Source: Channa striata
Taxonomy: Eukaryota > Chordata > Actinopteri > Anabantiformes > Channidae
DNA length: 64,000 nt
Direction of reading: 5' to 3'
Assembly: GCA_033026295.1 (NCBI GenBank)
Contig: CM065175.1
Coordinates: 671,501 to 735,500 of the forward strand
The notes beneath the pieces are model-generated. The model worked only from the letters and a program-made list of their open reading frames with translations. It made no database searches and was not told where the DNA came from. Each line of letters starts with the position of its first letter. Position 1 is the stretch's first letter. A program made the position numbers and the translations under genes. Positions 48,101 to 58,600 of this stretch are shown here, in pieces.

Positions 48101-51100
48101 TACCAGCTCTATGAAAGAGCTGGAAGGGCCTGTGAGCCTTTTCACCGCGGAGTCGAGTTTGCAGCTGATTATGCAGTCAGAGAAGTTTCAACACTGCTTG
48201 CTGGTAATTGAGAGGAGCATCCTGGGGAACATGTTCCAACCTAAACTGGCTGCTTACCGACAGCTGCCCGTGCTGGAAGGTAAACTCCCGACTTTACCGA
48301 CACACACGGGATAATGAACCGATGTTAACCTCACACCCTGTGTCAGACCCAGACAGCCCGGCGAAGCCTGTCGCCACGGAGCAGAGAACAGAAGATGCGG
48401 AAAGCCGTGAATCTCCAGCCCTGGAGCGTCTGTGGGCTTTCACCTGTGAGCTCAGCAGAGGTCGCAGTGTCACGAGCATGGCCTGGAACAAGAAGAACCC
48501 GGTAACACCGACGCACACCTGCCTAACCTTTGACTGGGTTGCAGTATGAGCGGTTTCCTTGCCAGCTCTCAGTACTGCAGGATGCCTTTGTTAGTCGACA
48601 TGATTATTTAAAGGCATATTCCCAACAAAAAAACATGCCTGCTGCAGTTGTATTTCATTTTGCGAGATTTTTACATTTTAGACCTTTTGACATAAGCTGG
48701 AATCTGCAGGTGCTAATTTACCATTTTACGATTTCTGGCACATAAATATTTTATTCCATATGCACATTTACTGTAAATTGTGCACCAATTACAATATGTA
48801 CATTAGCAGTGGCACCGTAGTCATACAGTCATGATAGCTTTTACTCTGGAATGATGTCTGCTTATACATCTGCTTCCGTGCTGTGTCGTCTGCTAGGATC
48901 TTCTGGCTGTGGGTTATGGTGAGTTTGACTGTGGTAACCAGAAACCGGGCCTGGTTTGCTGCTGGTCCATCAAAAACTTGAAGGTATAACGCTGTTTCCC
49001 GAACTCTCGCGTTGCCACGTCTACCTGAAAACGATGCGTTTAGTCCAAGTGTCGTCGTGTGTTTCCTCTGCAGTGGCCCGAGCGCGTCTTTCACTGTGAC
49101 AGTGCTGTGACTGCTCTGGACTTCTCGGCCAACAACCCCAGGCAGCTGGCTGTGGGGATGCATGATGGCAACATCGCCATCTACAATGTGAGTCAGGACA
49201 AGTCACACAGCATCAACAGCCGGTGAGTACGGCGTGTGTGCGTGTGTGTGTGTGTATGACGGTGTAAAATAAAGCCCCCGGGGAGGCAAAATGCACTTTG
49301 CTTGATTTTCTTCATAGTGAGTGTCCACACAAACACTTGGGTCCGGTGTGGCAGCTCAGGTGGACTCCGCAAGAGATGGGTCTGACAGGAGAGAGGGTCG
49401 AATCTCTGTTCTCTGTGTCTGAAGACGGCAGGATCAGCAAGTGGTTTTTCATCAGCAATGGTCTCGACTGCATAGGTACCGTGCTAGTTCAGATACATCA
49501 GCGGCAACCAGTCTGCCAAAGGTGAAACACTTTATTGGGATCAGAGGAAATAATGCTGTCAGCAACAATTTAGTTTGATTTACGTTAACTCGTGCCTGAC
49601 ACTAAACGTTCTGAGGAACTGCAGAAGGTATTTGCCAAGAAAAAGCACATTCTTAACGCTTAACTAGAGTTATGTGACAAGACATAATACCTGTATACAT
49701 AATTTTATACATTTATACATTTTGCAATAATACATTTGTAAAATAAAGTTCATGTCTTGGAACCTTAGAGTGTTTCAACCAAATATTTGAAGACGTTCCT
49801 ACAGCTTTATTTTATCAGGGAACAAAGTAATTCACTGAATTATGTGGATTATTTCCCGCTTGTAAAGTTATTTTAATCAAACGCTCTCCAACCAAAATGT
49901 ACGATTATTACTTTTTTGTTTTTTTGATGAGATCCAAGGTTTTGGTCATTTACCGTATGTGTCTTACTACTACTCAGTCTAACTACTGCAGGCGTTCTTG
50001 GTTGGGGGGACATGTCCCCCGGTCCCCCGTGGTGATGGCTCTGGCCACTAGCTTCTTTTTTTTTTTACAGCATTTCTGCCTTCGTAAACACTTGTGCATT
50101 TTTTCCACAGACCTGATGAAACTCAATACAAAAAAGAAACGTGGAAAGAGCAACACAGCAAAGAAGACAGAAAGTGTTCTGCCAGCTCTGACACCCGGTC
50201 TGTGTTTTGACTTCCATCCAATAGTAAGTCTGAAACCCAAGTTCAGATCATTGAGCTACCTAAGGCGTGTTTCCATGGAAACCTGTATGAATGTAACCAC
50301 AGTGTTTTGGGCTGAAGTGCAGAACTGTGCCTGAGAAGTCCCGTGCTGTGTTGACTTGTACTGTTCGATGCACACGGCGCCGTGGCTTTCGTGACTGGAC
50401 TTGTTCGTTGACGTCACACTTTTCTCCTGTGTGTCATTGCTCCTGCAGAACTCCAATCTCTACTTGGTTGGTACAGGGGAAGGTTTCATCCACAAGAGCT
50501 CCTGTTCTAACAGTCAGCAATTTCTGGAGACTTACAGGAAACATTTTGTGAGTCCTTCAGGATAAAAGTCTGGCTTAAAGACCTACAGCCATGAATGTGG
50601 TCTTGTGGACTGAACTAGTCGAAGACAGATGTGTAGTATATTGTGTGATTTTCTCAAAGTTGCAATTAAATGTTCTAAGGTTTTCGGATTCGATTTGTGA
50701 TTGTTATAGGCTTTAACCTGTAATTATCCAAATTAGAATATTTCAGATATGTATCCCTTTTGAGTTACTGTATGATGCAATAAATGTCAGTTTTTCCAGA
50801 TAAGAGTTTGTTTCTCGATGTTAACGTTCATCTCTGTGGCTTTCAACCGATTTTGCCTCTTGTCAGGGTCCTGTGAACTGCATCGCATGGTGTCCACTCA
50901 GTCCGGATGTGTTCATGAGCTGCTCTTCTGATTGGACGATGCAGCTGTGGAAGCAAGATCAACTTGACCCCATCTTGAGCTTCGCCTCCACCCAGATGGC
51001 AGTGTGTGACATGAAGTGGTCCCCGAAGTGGGCCACTGTGTTTGGAGCCGTTTACGAGGAGCAGCTGGAGATCTGGGACCTGAATTCCAACATGTGAGTG

Positions 51101-51931
51101 AGACGGAGGACGGAGCCCAGCGCTTTGCTCACACTCACTTTTACCTCTGACTTGTTCTTCATCTCGCTTTCAGCATGGACCCAGTCATCGTGCAGCCTGC
51201 CGCCCCTGGCGTGAAGATGACGACGTTGCTGTTTGCCACACAGACAGACGCCGTCCTGGTCGGAGACAGCGATGGACAATTGACCGTCTACCAGCTTAAG
51301 AACCTCAGAGTGGGAGAGAGCAGTCAGGTAACATCGGTGGCCAGGCAGGCGGGTTAGGCAAACACGTGAAACTGTACCGATTGGCAGAACCCCACAATCA
51401 TAGCAGCACCACCAAACAGCCAAGTTTTAGTTTGTGTCAGTTCACACTCCTATTCGAACGTCTTCATCCCAGTGGACGGCTGTGCCCGATGTAGGGACAC
51501 TTCCCTCCAAGGGTTTGAGCTACAGCCTTGAAAAAAATGAGACGGATGTTTGGGCTCAGTGACGTAACCTTGGATCCGCCAAATCTAATCGTTTAATGGT
51601 CAACTTCAAGTAGACGTTTGTGCCAGTGATGTTTATTGACTGATTAGTTTGAATAAACTCCTCGCTGACTCTAATTTTAACGAGCCTTTTCTCCGGACAT
51701 TTGACGTGTTGGACATGAAGGTAGAAACCCCAAAAAGCCACTATTCTGTCCACAGTGCACACGTGTCATGGCGAACGAACCCACTGGCATACTGTGCTGA
51801 CCTCCGTTCCTAAGCTGTGGCATGTCGGATGTTGTGTGAAATGATCGACGGCTCAGAGTGTGTCTCTGCTTCTTTTCCTTTAGGTGGATATTCTGGAAGG
51901 CCTCATTTCCTCTGCAGCTTCCACCTCATAA
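45125..51931 (+). CDS. dnai4: Dynein axonemal intermediate chain 4 (WDR78)
   Basis: Seventeen coding exons join in frame to 769 residues (human about 848): 45125-45168, 45266-45434, 45555-45718, 45805-45908, 46016-46172, 46586-46725, 47706-47861, 48094-48279, 48347-48501, 48897-48983, 49074-49222, 49318-49475, 50111-50223, 50449-50547, 50867-51093, 51174-51327 and 51884-51931. The N-terminal half (1 to about 390) is low-complexity and Ser/Glu-rich, with GSSRISSQSTLESLNKEIEE and QSSSVILVNKG blocks of the family. From about 395 to the end come WD repeats, seen as MAWNKKNPDLLAVGYGEF, VTALDFSANNPRQLAVG, GPVWQLRW, GPVNCIAWCPLSPDVFMSCS and AVYEEQLEIWDLN. It belongs to inner-arm axonemal dynein (I1/f-type) needed for ciliary beating. 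Start supported by the X-box just upstream. Confidence 0.96.
46297..46315. repeat. (TA)n microsatellite
   Basis: About nine TA units directly before the short DNA element at 46330; TA is the insertion target of Tc1-type elements. Confidence 0.9.
46330..46495. mobile_element. Short nonautonomous DNA element, copy 2
   Basis: It begins GACACTCACATGCCACTTTA then TTAGGTACACCTGT, shares the CCAATACAGCAG box and final GTTTTGGCCACCTTG with copy 1 at 27192. It is in dnai4 intron 5. Confidence 0.55.
46981..47490. mobile_element. 510-bp foldback element with ~105-bp inverted ends
   Basis: The left arm (46981-47092) and right arm (47384-47490) are reverse complements over nearly their full length: TCACCGCCAAAAGGTTGGAG pairs with CTAACCTTTTGGCGGTGA, GAGCTCGTAGGTTTGTAAG with CTTACAAACCTACGAGCTC, and CGAGCGAGCAAACACCGA with TCGGTGTTTGCTCGCTCG. 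The loop of about 290 bases has no open frame I recognise. No clear target duplication. It lies in dnai4 intron 6. Superfamily unknown. Confidence 0.85.
49743..50110. other. dnai4 intron sequence with a short palindrome
   Basis: GGGGGACATGTCCCCC at about 50006-50021 is a perfect 16-base palindrome in the intron before exon 13. I see no gene or known element around it. Confidence 0.5.
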
Positions 51932-52026
51932 CTGTGCTGAGCTCTGTATATTCACTAAGGGATTTTGAGTATGGACCCGTTCTGCACGCGATCGAATCAA
52001 GGAAACCGATTTTTTGAACAAGTTAT

Positions 52027-52032
52027 ATTAAA
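52027..52032 (+). terminator. Possible poly(A) signal of dnai4
   Basis: ATTAAA, the common variant, 95 bases after the dnai4 stop. Confidence 0.5.
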
Positions 52033-52085
52033 GAATGCAAACAAGAACCAACAAGAGTTTGTATGATATACGTTTATAAGTTTAT

Positions 52086-52125
52086 GTGAATCAGAACCAG
52101 ATTTATTGGCCAGGTATGATAACAC
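52086..52125 (-). repeat. LINE 3' tail-like fragment
   Basis: GAATCAGAACCAGATTTATT followed by GGCCAGG resembles the ends at 19915 and 27771. Nothing of the coding part follows in the next 600 bases. Confidence 0.5.
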
Positions 52126-52244
52126 AAGCAGTTTGCTCCGGCCATTGGTTGCTCTCAAGAACATGTAACAATACAGACAGAATGAACAGGACAGATAAAA
52201 TACGAGGGGGAAAAATGAAAAACAACAGACAGTGTAAGAATGGC

Positions 52245-52275
52245 CCAGGTGTGTGTGCGTGTGTGTGCGTGTGTG
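52245..52275. repeat. Imperfect (GT)n microsatellite
   Basis: GTGTGTGCGTGTGTGTGCGT with interruptions. Confidence 0.85.
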
Positions 52276-52371
52276 TACTTTCAGTGCAGTGTGTGTATTT
52301 TTGCGTGGACACGTGGTGGTGATTGATTCTTTCTGCAGTTCTGATAATTCTTACATTATATTTATTCATCT

Positions 52372-53180
52372 AAAAGTTCAGTCAGATTTTTAGACGCTTT
52401 TCTCTGTATTGTCTCCTTCTCTACGTAAATTCAGTTTGATGTTCTTGATACTTCCTGGATTATAGTTCTTTACAAAATAAGAGTTTTCTATAAAGAGGAC
52501 AGGTAAACACCTATGAAAAACAACACATTAGGAAACTATTTTCAAAAAAGCAATACATCAGACTGTATGTGTTGCTCTTTGCAGCTGCTGACCAGTGGAC
52601 ATCCGTTCTGTTCTACTAATATGCACGTACATTATATTCATGCAGTGGCTGCATAATGGGGAAAACAAAGTGTAAAGTGAGTTATTTTTTATCGTTACCC
52701 ACCTTTTTTTCTTTATTTTATAAATGAATCTCTGCTGCAACACCAAAGACAGCCACGGTATCCGCTCAAATCGTAAATCAATGGTTCTGTGTAAACCAAA
52801 CATTTCCAAAGCGCCAGCAGCAATAACAGTGAGCATGTATTTCACAATAAAACAAAAAACCTGGAGGGAAACTGGTAACATGCATAAAGACACAAACAAG
52901 GGCTTTATTCTGTAAATGTCATTAGATCTAAAGTGTCTGTGCTTTATTTGGTTTGATCTTTGGGTGTGTCGTATTCTCGGGCCATTATTTATGTTTATGG
53001 CCATTTCCTATTAATACGCCTTTGGGCACTTCCTGTCAGTCTGTCATTGGAAGAGTGCTACAGGAGCGTGTGGAAAGGGTCGGGAGAGGCGACTCCAGAA
53101 AAGTCTTTTACATTTGATCGGCTCAAATTTCGACTTGTTTTTTAAGGACGCCCATCATCGCAGCGTTTGACGAGCATTTG
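52372..53180. other. Intergenic, nothing recognised
   Basis: AT-rich DNA between the dnai4 3' end and a Tc1 element. The minus-strand open frame 52558-53004 shows no familiar protein. Confidence 0.4.
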
Positions 53181-53194
53181 GGAAAAAGCGGTAA

Positions 53195-54585
53195 TGCATC
53201 CAGAAAGTGTTCGCAGCTCTTCACTTTGTCCACATTTTGTTATGTTTCAGCCTTATTCCATACACTTCCACGTAATGACAATGTCAGACTTTTCCTGTAT
53301 TAAAAATAAAAATATGAAACAAATCATGTGCACAAACGTGTTGCCCTGGCACCTGCTCTCTCCTGATTTGACGCCCCCTTTCTAGGCTCCGCCTCCCTGC
53401 TCACCTGTGCCACATCATCTCCTGTTTTCTCTGAGCGATCCCTTCTTTCCAGGGCTCTTTTGTTCGAGGTTTCTTCTCCATCTGCTGGCTCCTGACATTT
53501 GGCGTGTTTCTCTGTCCCGCTCTGGATCCGTCTTGGCCTCTGGTGTCACTTTGTGTTTTTCCTGTCGTCTGCCTCCTCGTATCCTCACTGTGAGCCTCCA
53601 CCAGTCTACTCACCTGTCTCTTCTCTCCCCAGACCCCACCTGAACGTTCATGCCCTGATACCTTTAGCTCCAATTACAGCCTCAGGTCTTTCTGACCCAC
53701 CTATTTTTGGGCAGTTTCTCAGTTTCAGACTTGTACCGTAGCCACTCCTTTGTTATCTTGTTGAAAGATGAACCGTAAGCCCGGTCTGAGGTCCAAATCG
53801 CTCCGGACCAGGTTTCATCAAGCATGTCTTCATTGCCTAATCTTTCCCTCGGTCCTGACTAGCCTCCCAGTTGCTGCCACTGAAATCCATCCCCACAGCG
53901 TGATGTGAAACATGATGATGCAAACTCCAGATGGGCTGTCACGTTTCTTTTACGGAGGACTGGTTTTCGTCGCAGGCCTGACTGGTGGAGTGCTGCAGAG
54001 ATGGTTGTTCATCTGGAATGTTCTTCTCTCTGCACAGAGAAATGCTGGAGTTCTTTCAGAGTGACCATCGGGTTCTTGGTCCCCTCCCTGACTAAGACCC
54101 TTTTTTCTTGATCGCTCCGTTTGGCTGGACAGCCCGGACTAGAAAGAGTCGTGGTGGTTCCAAACGTCTTCCAGTTAAGGATTATGGAGGCCACTGTGCT
54201 CGCTGGGACCTGCAGTAATGTCTGTGGCCTTCCTTAGATCTGTGCCTCTACACAATCCCATCTGAGGTCCACAGACAATTCCTTGGACTGGATGGCTTGG
54301 TTTGTGCTCTGACACGCATTGTGTATGTCTTTCCAAATCATGTCCAGTCAACGGCATTTCCCACAGGTGGACTCTGACACAGTTGTGGAAACATCTCAAG
54401 GACTTTGGAGGGTCATGGAAAAATGTTGTGAAAATGTTTTATCTTTAATAAATTGGAAAAAATTTGAAACAAACGTTTTTCATGTTGTCATTAGTTGATA
54501 TTGTTTGTAGACTGTAGGGGAAAATTAAGAATTCAATCCATTTTGGAATAAGGCCGTAACGTGACAATGTGGAGAACATTCAGAA
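53195..54585 (-). mobile_element. Degraded Tc1-like transposon, transposase on minus strand
   Basis: The left end (GCATCCAGAAAGTGTTCGCA, then CAGCCTTATTCCATA at about 53250) pairs with the right end (TTTTGGAATAAGGCCGTAAC at about 54540). Minus-strand pieces of a Tc1 transposase remain, for example a helix-turn-helix part around 54009-54194 with a TLSSPGCPAKRSDQEKR-like run and EGTKNPMVTLKEL. About 300 bases (53345-53645) do not fit the element and may be a later insertion. No intact frame. Confidence 0.8.
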
Positions 54586-54589
54586 TCTC

Positions 54590-55040
54590 CAGCCCTGTCT
54601 TGATCATTCTTAGACGTTCTCTGTATTCAGGTGACCTCAAGGATTCTAAAGAACTGAAGAAATGAAGTGCCGATACTCACGCAACGGCCGACTGCATTAA
54701 CAGCACTTCCACTTCATCAAATACACGTTGCTTGACGCAGTGTGTGACAAAGACACAGTGAAGCGTGAAGGAAACGACCTGTGTAAACGCTTGTTCTTAG
54801 CTAAAGCCACAGTGTGTGTCAACAGAGAACGTTGCCTCTAACCTGCTGACGTACAGAGACATGCAGACGTACGGGTAACGCGGGTACGGATCCACCGCTT
54901 CGATGCAGAGACGTCCCTTTGAGGGGTTCAGGTAAACCCTGCATTAAACCGGCGGATGTTTATGGCCTAGACAAACACATCCTGGATCTGGTGGGGACTC
55001 GGACTGGCTGAACTGCAAGAAACCGTGGACGCCTGTGAAG
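54590..55040 (-). other. Probable cdc14a 3' UTR / intergenic
   Basis: It follows the proposed cdc14a stop on the minus strand. I see no gene. How far the 3' UTR extends cannot be fixed. Confidence 0.35.
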
Positions 55041-55603
55041 TCAGTGGATGACAGCTGGTCTGCTGCTGAACAGACTGAGGCTGAAGGGACTGTGGACAGA
55101 GACACACACACAGACATTAAGAGAGAGAGGAAGACATGGGCTTCAGAATTCCTGGACTTTTAGACCGAGGCTCTATCATCCACATAATTAACACTGATGT
55201 CACAGTCCGAGATCTGTGAGGACGGCACCACATTAACACCCACCTCTTGATCTGTGCAGTGGAGGGACTTCGAAGCAGCTTCTTGGAAGAGGAGGCGAAG
55301 GAGAGGGGGACTTTGGTGGACTTAGGGGGCGGGAGGATGGAGTGTTGAGAGGCCTTGGACAGGTTCAACCTGAAGGCGAAACCAAGGGATCAAATGAGAC
55401 AAAAATGTCAAACTAGACTGTAAAAGTGCGTGAAGGTGTTGGCGAGGTTGTGTCCACCAGGCCAGTTCAGTCCTCCATGTCAAACAGGCGTTCACACACA
55501 TCAGCAGCTACCTGGAGGAGGACGAGACTGATCTCGGGGGCCGTTTCCCTTTCAGTGCTCTCAGTTTGTCTCCCTGAGACAAGCTGCTCTCCCTGCAGTT
55601 ATT

Positions 55604-55634
<31 letters not shown>

Positions 55635-58600
55635 CCAAGAGAGGAGCGAGAGAGTCACTGGAATATGATTAACATGTAGGCTGATCGTCACATTAAGGCG
55701 GCGGTAATAAATGCTAACTCACCTCGTCCAAGCTGTATGATTTGTAGAGGGAGGTGTTGATTGACAGGTCATCCATGCTGGAGAGTAGGCGGGACACGGC
55801 TTCCTGTTTCCTCGCCTCGGGGTCGGGGCTGTGAGGCTGCTGCTGCTGACGCTGTTGTAGCTGTAGCTGCCGCCGACTCAGCCTCTGCTGAAGCAGTTTC
55901 TGTTTGGAGCGATGGACGTCACCCTGGACCCACAAACTGTACTGTTTCCTGCACACACACACACACACACACACAGCGTAGACTGTACAGTACTGAGTGC
56001 TGAGCCTGTCCACCACACGAGGCCGAATGAAATGGAGAATTGTCCCCGTTTTCATTTGGGTGGAATAAAACAAATCCTCAAATTAAAAGAGTTTTTGGAA
56101 ACAGGCAAAATCAGATTATTCTGTAAGACATATCAAATCAACATGCAGCCATGGCGATGCTCCTAACAGGCTGATCCAAAGCACTCCAGATGTTGCTTGG
56201 TTAATACATAGGCCTAAAATAACGGATTAAAAATACCTTAATCTGTACACATCAGCAGGAAATGAGATCCCTCCAGCACAAAATATGTGCACAGTCACAT
56301 ATTTCATACTTTCTGCCATGTGGGACAAGGAGACACTATTTTATGTACAGGGGGTTTACGTCATCATCAGATAACGCTGCAAGAATTTCGTCTGGCCTGT
56401 AAGTGCCGCCAAAGAAAGGACCGTGGTGCTACCAGCATCCAGTTTACAGAAGGCAGATCAGCTCCGTCCACCACAACATTAAAACCAGCAGCTGCTGTTG
56501 AGACGCTCAGTTTCAAACGTGTGTTTTACACACAACATCAGCTGTTGTTGCATCGTATCCACGTGGGTTTCCAACTAAATTCATGCTGAAAATGTGACCC
56601 TTCTCTGGGCTCTGTGGCGTCCACAGTAACACTCTGAGCCATCCTCCACCCAGCCACACACACCTGGCGTGTGCTGAGCCCTGACATGAGCGTTTATTTG
56701 TTAGTTTTGACTGTTCACTTTTCCTGTTCGTCTTCATCGGGTCCTTTCACTGTTTAGGCATTTTTGTCGACACACTGACGTCGCCAAATTCTCTAGATCA
56801 CCTAGTGAATCCAACACCTGGGTGACATTTTTGAAATGATTTGGTTGAAATGGATGCGGCAGAAACGAGTCTCTTAGAGATAAAGAACAAGGCTGCTGAT
56901 GTCAGTAAATCAAATCAAAGTACGACACTGAAGGAATGATGACATCAGTCCCGATCACACATACCGACTCTCTTTCTGCTAGTGTCACTGATGTTTTAAA
57001 GGTTTGGTATCAGGCTTTATCACACCTGCCGACGGCAAACACTCTCGTGCTTTAAACCTTTTCCGGAGACATGTTAAAGCAATATAAATTGTGGGACTCA
57101 CTCCTCTAAGAAGTTCTGTTGAGGACCAATGACCGATCCAGGCCGGCAGATTCGGATCCAAGCGATGGCTTCGGCCGCAGTGAACCGATAGTGCTTCATC
57201 AGGTAGCAGCCAATCAGAGTGCCCGTTCGGCCCAGGCCAGCTGTGATTGGAGCAGAGTTTAAAGGTGAGCTGTAGACGAACGAAGGACAGCTTGACACGC
57301 ACCACGCGGTCTCGTCCCACCTTTACAGTGCACGGCCACCGCCCCTGCTGTACTTTCACACACGTGCAGGAAGCGGCCGATGATGAGATCAGACGGCGTC
57401 GTCCCGTCCAGGAAGAAGAGGTCGTGGTGCTCAAACCCTGCATCCTCGAAGCGCCTGCCCTCATACAGCTTCCTGTTCAAACGGACCACGGCTCTGATGT
57501 TATTTTGGCGAAAGTATGCAAAGTAGGCCTCCGGCGCGTGGAAGGGGTAACCTGGAAAAGCGCGGCGTCTCATCAGCACTTGGTTACAGTGTGGTGAAAA
57601 TGTGCATCCGTTTGACCAACTCACCGTGTTCGATCTTACTGCGAGAGTGGGGGCTGCTGAACGCAAGGATTTTCCCTGGGACGATCCAGTTCATGTCCCC
57701 GTTCTCTACACGCTGAGGACACAGAGGGAAAAGAAGGAGATGCCGAGTGTGAAAGTCTCACTGCACAACCGCTAAAGTACAGACGGAATCGCAACCACAA
57801 TCCCAAAGTCCGAGCTTAGAAGTGGCCCCATCCTCAGGTCTCTCCACGGATGTTCTCGACAGTTAGAGTCCTGAAGTGACGACCACACTGACAGCTCCAA
57901 GGTTTTCTTCAAGAACCTCTCTGAATTTAGGTGCATTCATCCTCCTCTCAGCTCTGCTCTGTCCCCATCATTTTTATATTCTGTGTCTCAACTTATGAAA
58001 CCACGGCACTGAACCATGTCCATCTAGTCTAGGCTGGACTTATGCTTAGACAGACGTAGCTCAAACTGTTGGTACCTTCCACTCATGATGCTTTTCACAG
58101 TAGATGTGAATTTAAATTGTGAAACAAAGGAACAAACATGTGAGACAGTCACGACAGCGCTTCAGGAGACACGTTACTTTGGGACACGTTCTTCTCCTGC
58201 TTCACGCTCGTCCGGTCTTGGTGTTTTCGATGTTCTCAATCATTGTCCTGTTGGAGACGACGTGAGCTGTCGTCTGTCCTCTGATGTGGCCGTGTGCTGT
58301 CTGTGTACGTCTCAGTGGATTCACGCCGAACTAACGTACTTTCCTCCAGTTTCTGTGCTGGGATGCAGCCGTGTCGGGACTCAGCGCTCTTTGTTTTCCA
58401 CACTTTTATCCTAAATTGGTGCTTACATATTCAGTCCTTGTCCTCACCTCGTAATGTTCGTATTCTTCGACATCGAAGTTTTCAAAGTCAAGGAAGCCGT
58501 GCTGTGATGCCTGGAGAGACATAGGGAGAGACAGGGCGGCTTCTTAGACTCAGGAATCTGACGCTGTGATGGAACCTCTCGCCTTGTGTGTTGTTTTCCT

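Noticed and set aside
52558..53004. 148-codon minus-strand frame
   Set aside because: AT-rich, no recognisable motif, no splice or promoter context. Length alone is not enough in a 64-kb window.
55426..56166. Plus-strand frames opposite cdc14a exons 11-12
   Set aside because: They are antisense shadows of coding exons plus CA repeats.
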